Of a stretch of 64,000 nucleotides of DNA, positions 43,118-51,872 are shown one piece after another; the first letter of the stretch is position 1; each line of letters begins with the position of its first letter. The notes below the pieces were generated by a model. That model did no database searches. It had not been told where the DNA came from and saw only the letters and a list, made by a program, of their open reading frames with translations. The DNA comes from Alcaligenes faecalis (GTDB lineage Bacteria; Pseudomonadota; Gammaproteobacteria; Burkholderiales; Burkholderiaceae_B): NCBI RefSeq assembly GCF_005311025.1, contig NZ_CP031747.1, positions 620,001 to 684,000 of the forward strand. The letters run 5' to 3'. The position numbers and the translations under genes were made by a program.

Positions 43118-43144
43118 TACCGAGTCTAGGGAGGATTAGGGCAG

Positions 43145-43366
43145 ATGAAACATGCTCTGAAGTTAGCACGTCATGGGAGTGTTTTTCTTGCAAGGGTGAT
43201 GTGGATCGGGTTAATGCTCGTGTTTGATTTTTTTCTATTATTAATAAATTCAAGTACTAGACGAGATGATCATAATGCAGAGACAGAGATCCCCGATCCG
43301 TTTGATCAGATGCATCCAAATTGGCGTTTTTATTGGGATCAGCAGAGAAGTGATTTAGATCAGTGA
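43145..43366 (+). CDS. Small single-pass membrane protein
   Basis: 73 aa, with GGGAGG before the ATG. A basic N-terminus and one hydrophobic helix (FLARVMWIGLMLVFDFFLLLI) precede an acidic tail (DPFDQMHPNWRFYWDQQRSD). It resembles small Pro/Trp-tailed proteins found in ICE regions without known role. 27 bp after the toxin gene. Confidence 0.55.
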   Translation: MKHALKLARHGSVFLARVMWIGLMLVFDFFLLLINSSTRRDDHNAETEIPDPFDQMHPNWRFYWDQQRSDLDQ

Positions 43367-43828
43367 TGAATTTAAAGAATAGTTCAAGCCCTTAAAATCA
43401 CGGTTGATTTATGTCAGCTCGGCTTTAGCTGTATAAATCGAGACCTGATCTCATAGCATCTGTTAGAACTGTCCGTTGGGGTGGTGCCATTGCAGTTTTT
43501 TGATATAAATAAGTGCACGGTTCATACCCAAATATAGCCAATTATGCCCCTCGAGAATCTCTTATGTGATGGGCGGTTTTATAATTTTCCCCATACTCCT
43601 ACACACTAGACATGACCTCAGGAGATACGGAAACAAGTGCTGAATACTACTTTCCTCCTGGGCTGCGTGCTGAGTGGCTCGAGCGTGAGTGTGCGTTTTC
43701 CCCACAAGCCTTCTTTGTACCTATGCCTACAACGCCGATCAACACAAGCTTTAGCCTAACAAGTCTATGTTCATCGTAATATCCACGCGTTATGCAATAA
43801 AAATGAATAAGGCCTAGCTTGGTTGACT
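43367..43828. other. Intergenic region with a short ORF (43612-43779)
   Basis: About 460 bp. A 55-codon frame from ATG 43612 reads with YYFPPGLRAEWLERE early on, which looks like a genuine protein N-terminus, then loses quality. It may be a truncated gene start left by rearrangement. No other feature was found. Confidence 0.35.
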
Positions 43829-44551
43829 ATGAAAGCTCTTTTGCTGCAGATAAAAGACCAAATAACAGAGAAATTGATGAGTAAATCAGAATGGCCCCGC
43901 CCAAAACGCTCTCGCGATGTAATGGCGCTTACTGTAAAACTAGTTCTCATTTTTTTGAGTATGGTTGCATTACTAGCGACACTTTACCCGCTCATAGATC
44001 TAGAGAAGATAACCCCTGCCACCGCCTCAGTCATATCTATAGTAGGTACCGTCTTAGTCGTTCTTTATGGGCTGCTTATCTTTTTTGAAATTTATACTGC
44101 GGAAGGAAAGAGAGTTTTTAAGCAATCCGACTCCGAATCAATTTGTAATTACATGCTTTACTGGATAGCTTATGGTGGCCGAGTGGCTATCTGGACTCGC
44201 GATATGAGCTGGGCTAAAGACGATGAATCCAAAGAACTTCTACTAGAGAAGGCAAAAAATGATGAGCTGATTATCTGTTTGCCAACTCATACTACCTTCA
44301 CTAAGGAGCTGAAAAAAGAAGGAGCGCAAATCTATACGTACGGTACAGAATTACTCAGTGAGCCAGGTACACGCTTTACTATTGCTTATTATGGTAGAGA
44401 TGGGAGCAAAGTTGCTATTGGTAGGGCTAAGGCAGATCAGCATGTGGTTGAGGAGTTTAATTCTGGCTCCCATCCCGCTTTCCATTTGGCCTATGAGCTC
44501 GTGCAAATTGCGAAGAATGTTTCCTCGAAAAATGAAGGGGCCCAACCATGA
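43829..44551 (+). CDS. Two-helix membrane protein with cytoplasmic domain, unknown
   Basis: 240 aa from ATG 43829. Two hydrophobic segments (about 35-57 and 67-90) are followed by a 150-residue soluble domain with GGRVAIWTRDMSW, DELIICLPTHTTF and FTIAYYGRDGSKVAIGRAK. The strand order recalls half of a phospholipase D fold, but the HxK motif is absent, so it may be a sensor or inactive relative. The methyltransferase gene starts in its last codons (ATGA). AT-rich. Confidence 0.55.
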   Translation: MKALLLQIKDQITEKLMSKSEWPRPKRSRDVMALTVKLVLIFLSMVALLATLYPLIDLEKITPATASVISIVGTVLVVLYGLLIFFEIYTAEGKRVFKQSDSESICNYMLYWIAYGGRVAIWTRDMSWAKDDESKELLLEKAKNDELIICLPTHTTFTKELKKEGAQIYTYGTELLSEPGTRFTIAYYGRDGSKVAIGRAKADQHVVEEFNSGSHPAFHLAYELVQIAKNVSSKNEGAQP

Positions 44552-45315
44552 TATCGAAGTTCTCTCATGTTGAGAGTATCTCATCGCAGGAGCTCATTGA
44601 TGAGTGGGACTGTTTGGCGTCTGAGAGGCATAATCAGATATCTACTGGCTTAGATATCACATTTACGCATGTAATGGTGCCCTTAGTTGAATCGCTTGTT
44701 GGCCAGAATCTTGACGCAACGCTCGTGGATATAGGATCAGGTACGGGTGAGCTAACAGAACGTCTCGCCATGCATTTCAAAAAGGTTATATGTATCGAGC
44801 CATCAACTCAAAGCTTGGAAATTGCAAAGTCTATCCTGTCCGATTTCTCAAATATCCATTTTATTAATTCAGCCTTTGAAGACTGTGGAGATCAGTTGCG
44901 TCGTGCTACCCATAAGAAGGTTATTTTCTTAGCAGCCATGATGCTATCGGCAAACCCACAGATTGATAAGTTTTCCCAGGTGTTATCTAGAATTGCGCAT
45001 AAAGGAGATGAGTTTATTGCAACCATCCCTCATCCATGTTTTTGGCCTCGATACTGGGGGTATGAGAAAGAACCTTGGTTTTCATACGAAAAAGAACTTA
45101 TGATTGAGGCTCCCTTCAAGATATCCTTATCTGACTCAGAGTTCAAAACCACACACATCCATCGGCCTATAGAGAAATATATATCGACCTTTTCAAAGTA
45201 TGGCTTCCAGTTACTTGCTTTATCAGAACCAGTTCCTGATCAAAATATTCAATCTCATTACCCTAAAAAATGGGAGTTTCCTCGTTTCTTGGCTTTTAAA
45301 TGGGTTAAAGGATGA
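44548..45315 (+). CDS. Class I SAM-dependent methyltransferase
   Basis: 255 aa, start overlapping the previous stop. Motif I LVDIGSGTGELTERLA (about 60-75), motif II VICIEPSTQSLEIAKS and a post-I region typical of UbiE-like small-molecule or nucleoside methyltransferases. No NPPY motif, so not a DNA adenine methylase. Coupled to the membrane protein, suggesting a two-gene unit. Substrate unknown. Confidence 0.75.
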   Translation: MISKFSHVESISSQELIDEWDCLASERHNQISTGLDITFTHVMVPLVESLVGQNLDATLVDIGSGTGELTERLAMHFKKVICIEPSTQSLEIAKSILSDFSNIHFINSAFEDCGDQLRRATHKKVIFLAAMMLSANPQIDKFSQVLSRIAHKGDEFIATIPHPCFWPRYWGYEKEPWFSYEKELMIEAPFKISLSDSEFKTTHIHRPIEKYISTFSKYGFQLLALSEPVPDQNIQSHYPKKWEFPRFLAFKWVKG

Positions 45316-45434
45316 CTCATATTTACTGATGGTCGAATAAGTAGTCACTCCATCAACGACCGTGTCTAACTAATGGCTGATCGACAGAAACCCAAGACCT
45401 TTTTACGTGTTCTGCAGAATGATGAAATCAGTTT

Positions 45435-46352
45435 CTATTTCTTCGCTGCATCGGCTTCTGCTACTAAAAGAATGCTGCTAGCAGTAAGGTTGAGTGCATA
45501 ACGAGCAAAATATTCTGGTACGACGATACTATCTGTGCCTTGGCCATGCCCTCCCAACTTATTTCGTATTGTCGGCACACCACTTTCTAGTAACGACCGA
45601 ACGGCACCCATTTGGGACTCCAAAAATGACGGAAGAAGCCCTTCAGTCAAACATGTATTGATTAGTGCTTTGGCTGTATCTGTAGACTTTATATTCCATC
45701 TACGTTTTGAACAAATTGCCTTTAGTGTGCTTTCAAATGATTTCAGTGCGTCGACAAGACATTCCTTGTATCGTCCATGACGGTAATGCTCATGGGCCTT
45801 TAGGAATTCTTCGTTTGCTCCCTTGAACTTACCATCACGGAGGATCGCCAGAGTTGGCTTAACAGCTTCAGAGTGGAGGTAGTCCGAATCGATGCGTATT
45901 AATTCAGACGACTCGAACTGAAACCCTATTCCATGCTCTTTAAATCTGTCGTTTAACTCTTCAATGGCATCGTTTGGCCCGATTTTCGTCCTACTGTTGC
46001 TGGGATATTGATCTCTGACATAAGTGTCAATAATTTTGAATGAAAGCTCTATTACATCAAGGGCCCTTTCAACAGACTGTTCAGCCAAGAAGAAACTGAA
46101 AACAGACTCATCGAATGAACGAGAGTATTTAGTTAACTCGAACAGTCCATACTCACGGCATAGCGTATTGTTAATAAACTCATATGTTTTTGATGCGTGG
46201 TTGCTGCTGACGCTGTCCAGGCCAAGCGCATCGCGAATGATGTGAACGATCTGAACCCGAAGTGCGTTCGGCAGATCATCATAGCTATACACATCAGGAA
46301 ACTCACCTCGAAGCCTACGCTGACGTTTGGAGAAAAGATCGATGATTCCCAT
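45435..46352 (-). CDS. AbiJ-like abortive infection protein (STM4504/CBY_0614 family)
   Basis: 305 aa. The N-terminus MGIIDLFSKRQRRLRGEFPD with YDDLPNALRVQIVHIIRDAL is the AbiJ_NTD4 signature of this family. The C-terminal region is the helical Abi_C/HEPN-like domain, with FEATURES KAHEHYRHGRYKECLVDALK and VPTIRNKLGGHGQG; the R-x5-H in RNKLGGH fits HEPN RNases. Expected to cleave RNA and abort phage growth. Single gene, convergent with the methyltransferase, adjacent to the end of the conjugation locus. Confidence 0.8.
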   Translation of the reverse strand: MGIIDLFSKRQRRLRGEFPDVYSYDDLPNALRVQIVHIIRDALGLDSVSSNHASKTYEFINNTLCREYGLFELTKYSRSFDESVFSFFLAEQSVERALDVIELSFKIIDTYVRDQYPSNSRTKIGPNDAIEELNDRFKEHGIGFQFESSELIRIDSDYLHSEAVKPTLAILRDGKFKGANEEFLKAHEHYRHGRYKECLVDALKSFESTLKAICSKRRWNIKSTDTAKALINTCLTEGLLPSFLESQMGAVRSLLESGVPTIRNKLGGHGQGTDSIVVPEYFARYALNLTASSILLVAEADAAKK

Positions 46353-46574
46353 ATTTTTCAGTGGATCTACACCTAACTAAATTTAGACAACGCTCAAACA
46401 GCTATCGCCTATTTAACACGATGAAAAGCGTAACAATGATAGTGCAAAATCGCAAGATAGGTTTTGAGAACACCTAAAGACTTTAAGATCTTTGTTGGTG
46501 GTGGAACCGGAAAAAGATTGGGAATAGATAAACCACTATTTGTCAGATAAAATCCGGGCTAGTACAAAGGATAG

Positions 46575-48203
46575 TTAATTTTTTCCACCAAATAATTTTC
46601 CCAATAAGGGAGGTCTACCGGAGGCTGCCGCAGAACCCCCATTCCTGTTCATTAGCTCATCTATGCCGCCTACCACTCTCAAACCAGCCCAGGCCATCAT
46701 TGAAGACCAAATGACAGGTAGCCCGACATACAACGACAATAAAATCGTGTTCAGAACCATTCGTTTATAGCCTGCTGGAATCGCTCCTTTGCCGATCATC
46801 ATGGCTTCTTGAACAAATATATTGCCCAGAGCGCCAGGGTACATGGCGTTGATGAGATGACCATCGATCCAGGTGGCGATGTACCACATCGACGCCCACA
46901 TCTTGATGGTAAGAATGGCCATAGCACCTAAGAACAACACCCGAAGACTGAAGCCGCTGACTAGGGTGGCCAAGGGAAGAAAGGCGTAGATCCCCATGAG
47001 GACCAATGCCTGGATCATGGGTAACGAGGTCACCAATGGCATCCATGCCATGCTGGCCATGAAAGCTGCCCCACCAACACCGAGCGTGCTCCCAGCGCCC
47101 GTTATCGTTCGACCTGCGACTGTAGCAGCGTCATAAGGGTTCCCCATCATTTGGTCAAAATCAACAAAGACGGGATTGGCTGCGGTTGATGCTAGCCGAG
47201 CCACTTCATCCTTTTGCTTATCGAACGACGTAAAGGTGAGGACGTTCGCCGCTCTGGATGCGAACGCTCGAACACCAGGGCTGCCATCGATCAGCTTTTC
47301 TCGCAGTTGATCCTCCCACCATTGCTTGCAGGTTGGGCGACCAAACTCTGGGTTTACTGCGCCGGTGACTTGTGGGTCCACGTCGCTCGATGGGTCGTAG
47401 TACTCCGTATCGCGGGAGTAATCGATCGCAAAACCAGTGACCGGAGCACGGCTGCGCATGGAGGCGTAATACCCAGGCTCAGTTCTGAAAAACTGGCTGC
47501 CCATCCAATCCACATCAGTTGGCCCATAGTCGGTATTAGATTCTGCCAAGATCGAGGCACCTGATGCACTGATTCTGCTGCGATCGCTGCGCAGATACTG
47601 ACTCCGTGCCGGGATAAAGCATTCGCTATAGAAGCGTTGCACATCACCGAGCAAGGCGGGGTCTTCGATTGTGGCATTTTTGGCCATATCCTCCAGAACC
47701 CGCATATCAGAGCCGGAGTTATTCATGCCATTACGAAAGGCATTGTTTATCCCAGAGCTGATGGACATGATGGAATACCACCATAGGGGCACGTTACTCA
47801 GCCCACTGGCCTGGCTCATACTTCCATCAATAGCGTCGCGCAGTGCTGTATCGTAGGTGCTACCGCTGGCTCCAGGCGTAGCCTCTACAGGGTTAGGGTT
47901 GTCAATTGAAGGAGGGGGCATGTACGACAAGCGCGCATACGTTAGGCTTGTGATGGGCGATGTGAAAAAGCAGACCGACATCACAAATAGCATGACGATG
48001 AGCTGTGTTTGTACGCTTTTGATGACACCCATTACACCGATGTCTTGCATTCCCCGCTGGCCAGCTTCGCGCCAGGCATTGAGAATTATCACCAGAAAAG
48101 GGATGACGACCAAACCCGTACCGGTGACTATCTCGCCAAAAATATTGGCAAAAGCCCACCCGTAGAAAGTGGTAAAGAGTTCGAGGTAACTGTCTAGTTG
48201 CAT
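46575..48203 (-). CDS. TraG N-terminal-like mating-pair stabilisation protein
   Basis: 542 aa. Multi-spanning inner-membrane protein: hydrophobic segments near 15-40, 62-85 and four more at 370-520, with a large periplasmic loop (90-360) between. This arrangement matches the TraG N-terminal domain (TraG_N) proteins that end the conjugation locus of PFL-type ICEs. It stabilises mating pairs and may mediate entry exclusion. Last gene of the transcript; no clear terminator was found before the AbiJ-like gene. Confidence 0.82.
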   Translation of the reverse strand: MQLDSYLELFTTFYGWAFANIFGEIVTGTGLVVIPFLVIILNAWREAGQRGMQDIGVMGVIKSVQTQLIVMLFVMSVCFFTSPITSLTYARLSYMPPPSIDNPNPVEATPGASGSTYDTALRDAIDGSMSQASGLSNVPLWWYSIMSISSGINNAFRNGMNNSGSDMRVLEDMAKNATIEDPALLGDVQRFYSECFIPARSQYLRSDRSRISASGASILAESNTDYGPTDVDWMGSQFFRTEPGYYASMRSRAPVTGFAIDYSRDTEYYDPSSDVDPQVTGAVNPEFGRPTCKQWWEDQLREKLIDGSPGVRAFASRAANVLTFTSFDKQKDEVARLASTAANPVFVDFDQMMGNPYDAATVAGRTITGAGSTLGVGGAAFMASMAWMPLVTSLPMIQALVLMGIYAFLPLATLVSGFSLRVLFLGAMAILTIKMWASMWYIATWIDGHLINAMYPGALGNIFVQEAMMIGKGAIPAGYKRMVLNTILLSLYVGLPVIWSSMMAWAGLRVVGGIDELMNRNGGSAAASGRPPLLGKLFGGKN

Positions 48204-48218
48204 GGCTTATTCCCCCAC

Positions 48219-48620
48219 CTAAGCCGTAATGAGCGCTATTGCCAAGCGCCAGATACGGTCGAGGCCAATCGGGATCAAGATTAAGTACAGTGCGATAAAT
48301 GCGGCCACCTTGCGGCGGCTGGCCAGCACGGCGTCATATTCGAATTCTTGAACAATATGTCTGGCTTGAAGCCAGCGAACGACGGCTGGCCAGCGCCCGA
48401 TGATGAGTAGTGCTGCGATACATTGAGCGATAGCACCGATATCTCGCACTGACGTCGTTCCCTCAAGCAGGGTCAGGAGTTTATGTTCCTGGCCGATAAA
48501 TGACTGTGCTAGTGCGCCGAGCAGCCCAATGAGCAGCAGAAATCCGGTCAAACCGATGGCGAGCCATATCAGTGCTCGCCACAGCCAGCTGCGTTTTTTG
48601 GTGAGAGAGACTTGTGTCAT
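48219..48620 (-). CDS. Small membrane protein of the conjugation locus
   Basis: 133 aa. Hydrophobic segments at about 12-40, 58-75 and 105-128 separated by basic loops. Its start overlaps the stop of the PFL_4711-family gene. Found between the PFL_4711 and TraG-N genes in this ICE type; specific role unknown. Confidence 0.65.
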   Translation of the reverse strand: MTQVSLTKKRSWLWRALIWLAIGLTGFLLLIGLLGALAQSFIGQEHKLLTLLEGTTSVRDIGAIAQCIAALLIIGRWPAVVRWLQARHIVQEFEYDAVLASRRKVAAFIALYLILIPIGLDRIWRLAIALITA

Positions 48621-50008
48621 AGTCCAGGTACCCGTCCACCCACTGCTGGGGCAGGATCAACAGGGTTGCCACCCGGTACGTTCAGTGATTGTGTGTCAAT
48701 GGCGGACTGGGTGTTGATGATCGACAATGCCGTCTGGGACGTCAGATCCTTGCGGATCCGAGCCTCATACATCAAATCGTCAATGTAGCCACTTAAGCGA
48801 TCGACCGAAGCCTGGGTGTTTTGGATGGCATCTCCTGCGGCCGTAACCTCCGGTAAGGTCAGACCTGTCATCAACACGCTACGCGCCACCAGTGCTTTAT
48901 TGATCACCCGGTGCATCGCCATTTCCTGAGCAATGCGGTTCACAGCGATGCTGCGGGTGTCAGGCGGCATTGCTCGTAAGGAGTCAAGCAACTGAGGAGA
49001 CACGGCAAAGCCAGGAGCTGAGATTTCTGCGAGGTCGGCATAAGTGGCTGAGTTCGATGGGTTGGCCATTGCCTCAAGCTTAGGCTGGACGAAATCGACT
49101 TCGGCTTCATATTTGGGCCCCAGGCCGCTGGAGGTCACGACCGTGGTTGGGGCAGGGCAGTGATGTTGCCCGCAGGTATAGACCTTCTGATCCCCCAGGA
49201 CTTCGGTTGTCCATTGGGCAAGTTCTGCCGGTGATTTAAACGCACGAACCAGGCGAGAGTTTTTCTCGGCAGGTGAGTTACTGTAGTCCGTGGTCTCTGA
49301 TGCGGTGATTGGTTTGTTGAGGGTAGCGTTATAGCCTGCCACAGAGAGATCTCGCACCGGCTCAATAGGTCGGCCTCCTACACCCCCGGCATTTTGGCCA
49401 AAGACCCATGGCACCCCGGCTTTATTGGCCTCTTCATTCTTCTCAATGTCGATTTTTGCCTGGTAAATATCACCTTGCGCGGAGGCCTTGATCTTCCAGC
49501 CTTCACCTTTGGCCATCTTGATCCAATCCTCATAGGGGTTCTGCCCCGCTTTGACCATGGCCTCCATCTCTTCGCAGGATTTAAGGCTGGCCCCGAGCAG
49601 GAGATCCACCTTTTGCGAATAGTTTTGAAGAATCTGATACAGGCCTGGCTGTGCGCGTTGCAAGACGTACAAGGGGAGGGCAGCGATACCAGATTGAATC
49701 GCCCCAGTCACCGTCTGGCCCAGGTTGTTGAGGTTGTTCATGATGTTGGCCCAAGATAGGCCTATATCAAACTTGCCACATGAATAGTTCAGTCGAGCAT
49801 TTCCTCCAAAGCCTAAGTTGTGAGCGACCTGGCCGCGATAATTTGCAGAGCCGCCGGGCGAGCCGCCTCCCATTCGGTAATACAGCGAAGAGCCGCGTAC
49901 GGGTTGCGCGTAGGCGTCGGGTATCACGCTCATGGAGGTCAACGCAAGAGCCAGCATCATGGCGGCTGGTTTCAAGCGCAGTGTGAACGGGCATTGTGGT
50001 TGTTGCAT
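48617..50008 (-). CDS. PFL_4711-family ICE protein (TIGR03755)
   Basis: 463 aa from ATG 50008. Signal peptide (MMLALALTSMSVIPDAYAQ) then SLYYRMGGGSPGGSANYRGQ and LNYSCGKFDIGLSWANIMN, typical of TIGR03755. Periplasmic component equivalent in position to TraH/TraF-type pilus assembly proteins (inference). Cysteines (SCGKFD, LKSCEEM, YTCGQHHCP) may need the DsbC-like protein. The region upstream of 50008 in frame overlaps the neighbour's end region and is not used. Confidence 0.85.
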   Translation of the reverse strand: MQQPQCPFTLRLKPAAMMLALALTSMSVIPDAYAQPVRGSSLYYRMGGGSPGGSANYRGQVAHNLGFGGNARLNYSCGKFDIGLSWANIMNNLNNLGQTVTGAIQSGIAALPLYVLQRAQPGLYQILQNYSQKVDLLLGASLKSCEEMEAMVKAGQNPYEDWIKMAKGEGWKIKASAQGDIYQAKIDIEKNEEANKAGVPWVFGQNAGGVGGRPIEPVRDLSVAGYNATLNKPITASETTDYSNSPAEKNSRLVRAFKSPAELAQWTTEVLGDQKVYTCGQHHCPAPTTVVTSSGLGPKYEAEVDFVQPKLEAMANPSNSATYADLAEISAPGFAVSPQLLDSLRAMPPDTRSIAVNRIAQEMAMHRVINKALVARSVLMTGLTLPEVTAAGDAIQNTQASVDRLSGYIDDLMYEARIRKDLTSQTALSIINTQSAIDTQSLNVPGGNPVDPAPAVGGRVPGL

Positions 50009-50027
50009 AGATATTCTCGTCCTTCGC

Positions 50028-51374
50028 TTAAGGGATGCTGTATAAAAACTCACCACGGATGCGGCAGCAGTCATAGTGGTTCCACATATTCCACATATAG
50101 CCATCGGCACCATCGGTTTTGTAATCGCCAAAGCTGGCCAGGCTCATTGAGTCATCTGCACCAAAGGTCATGCAGGACCGCTGAGCGCTCGGATAGATCA
50201 TCTGCCAGGTAGTGGGCTTGGAGGTGGGGAAGTACTTGTAGCCACTACCGGGTTGCAGACGCTTGTAAATGTGGGGCTGTGCAGATTGCGAGATGATGCT
50301 TCCGACACGCGTGGCCAGCACGGCGGAGGCCTTTACTGGGTGTGACTGCACAAGCTCGCCGTTACGTGGGTATATAGGCCCCCAGGTAGTGGAAAGGGGC
50401 GAGGTGCTTACTTCCCCTGTACCAGGCACCCATGATTGGGGGTAGAGCATCTCCAGCGGCCAAAACCCTCGCCAGCTCATCGCGTCCATGTCTGACTGAA
50501 AATGCAGATTGAACACCGACGCTGAGCCGGGGCAGAACATTTCAGATAGCCCACCGGAGGCACCCAGGCGCTGAGCGATCTGCACCATGTCTCTGATTGG
50601 CCCAAGATCTGCACCCACCGTATCGACGCCGGACAAGCCAATGGCTTGGGTGCTGACGCTTCCACCAAAGACATTGCCTAAATTTCCAATTGATGAGCTC
50701 AGCTCGCCAAGTTTTGCCGGAAATGCAGAGACGGAGGAAATAATGTCTGCTGGTGCATTGGCCATGGCACGGGCTGCTTCGATGAATTCGTTGCCTAGCT
50801 GTTGGGGGACTTGCCGCCAAGACTGCGCGATACGAGGCAGTTCTGTGCGAGTGAAGGCCAACAATTCGCTATAGCCCGGAAACTGGAATGAACTGCCAAA
50901 GCTGGGGATGTAGCCGCTGGCGATGCTGGCAATCAAGCCTGCGGGGTTGCCAATGGCGTCCGCACTTTTATATGTAGTCACCTCTGTGCCCTCGCGCTGT
51001 GTTCCTGCTGATGCGTCGATCGGGGCGCCGACTACGGCTGATCCCACTGAGGATATAGCTGTCGCCAATGGCTTACCCACCTCAGCCCAAGGGTGAGCCA
51101 GAGGATCGTTGTAGGTGCTGATCACGACATCGGGCACGTAATGTGCAATCCGAGCCGACGTCCGGATGAAGCAGCCAATGAGCGGGATGCAAACCAGCCA
51201 GACGCAAATGCCTTTGACCTGATAGGACGTGCAACTGGGGAGTGCTGCAACCGTATTGGTGACGACGCCCGCCGTGGTTGTGGCAGCTGTTGCTGGAACA
51301 GGCCGCAGCGCGGTTGCCAGCACCAGCAAACTAATCGCAAGCATGTGCCGAAAGCGCATAGTAGTGATTGACAT
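50028..51374 (-). CDS. PFL_4710-family ICE protein, TraU-like (TIGR03756)
   Basis: 448 aa. Signal peptide (MLAISLLVLATALRPVPATA), then CTSYQVKGICVWLVCIPLIG near the N-terminus and CPGSASVFNLHFQSDMDAMS, WRGFWPLEMLYPQSW and MWNHYDCCRIRG near the C-terminus, a cysteine pattern shared with TraU. Periplasmic pilus-assembly or DNA-transfer protein. Ten bp after the PFL_4709 gene. Confidence 0.85.
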   Translation of the reverse strand: MSITTMRFRHMLAISLLVLATALRPVPATAATTTAGVVTNTVAALPSCTSYQVKGICVWLVCIPLIGCFIRTSARIAHYVPDVVISTYNDPLAHPWAEVGKPLATAISSVGSAVVGAPIDASAGTQREGTEVTTYKSADAIGNPAGLIASIASGYIPSFGSSFQFPGYSELLAFTRTELPRIAQSWRQVPQQLGNEFIEAARAMANAPADIISSVSAFPAKLGELSSSIGNLGNVFGGSVSTQAIGLSGVDTVGADLGPIRDMVQIAQRLGASGGLSEMFCPGSASVFNLHFQSDMDAMSWRGFWPLEMLYPQSWVPGTGEVSTSPLSTTWGPIYPRNGELVQSHPVKASAVLATRVGSIISQSAQPHIYKRLQPGSGYKYFPTSKPTTWQMIYPSAQRSCMTFGADDSMSLASFGDYKTDGADGYMWNMWNHYDCCRIRGEFLYSIP

Positions 51375-51383
51375 GAGTGCCCC

Positions 51384-51872
51384 TTAATTTTGGCTGTCAC
51401 GCCAGGCCATAAGCGCCTGGTCAACGTCGATATAGCCAAAGACTACATAGCGTTGGTTGATGACCACCGCTGGTAATCGGTCAATCTGATAACGCTGCGC
51501 GCGTGCCAGGCCGTTAACGGCACTCGCGACCATGGGTTGGATCATTTGTCGTAAGCGGGCTTCATTGTTGGCAACCCATAGACGTGCTTCTGCTTCGTCT
51601 TGTGGCATACCTTCATTCATCTGAGCTTCGAGATTATTCATTGCATCCAAGCGGTAGATGGACAAGGCATAGTGTGGTGAAGTGCTTGGTGTTACCGGCA
51701 TGGCAGTGTTGGCAAACACCTCTACGGTCATGACGCCTGCGTACAGATCTTGGTTAGGCTGTTGCGCAGTCGCTGGTGTGACGACGGCAAGCAGTGCCGT
51801 CGAAACCGCGATGCAAGCCGTGAGACGAGAAACTCCTTTGCTAAGTGAGCGTATCTTGATCATGCGCGACAC
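51384..51872 (-). CDS. PFL_4709-family ICE protein (TIGR03757, DUF1525)
   Basis: 162 aa. Signal peptide ending ATAQQ, then VMTVEVFANTAMPV and LPAVVINQRYVVFGYIDVDQAL, the two hallmark stretches of DUF1525, a thioredoxin-like fold without the CxxC. Periplasmic conjugation factor. Its start overlaps the end of the VirB4-like gene. Confidence 0.85.
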   Translation of the reverse strand: MSRMIKIRSLSKGVSRLTACIAVSTALLAVVTPATAQQPNQDLYAGVMTVEVFANTAMPVTPSTSPHYALSIYRLDAMNNLEAQMNEGMPQDEAEARLWVANNEARLRQMIQPMVASAVNGLARAQRYQIDRLPAVVINQRYVVFGYIDVDQALMAWRDSQN

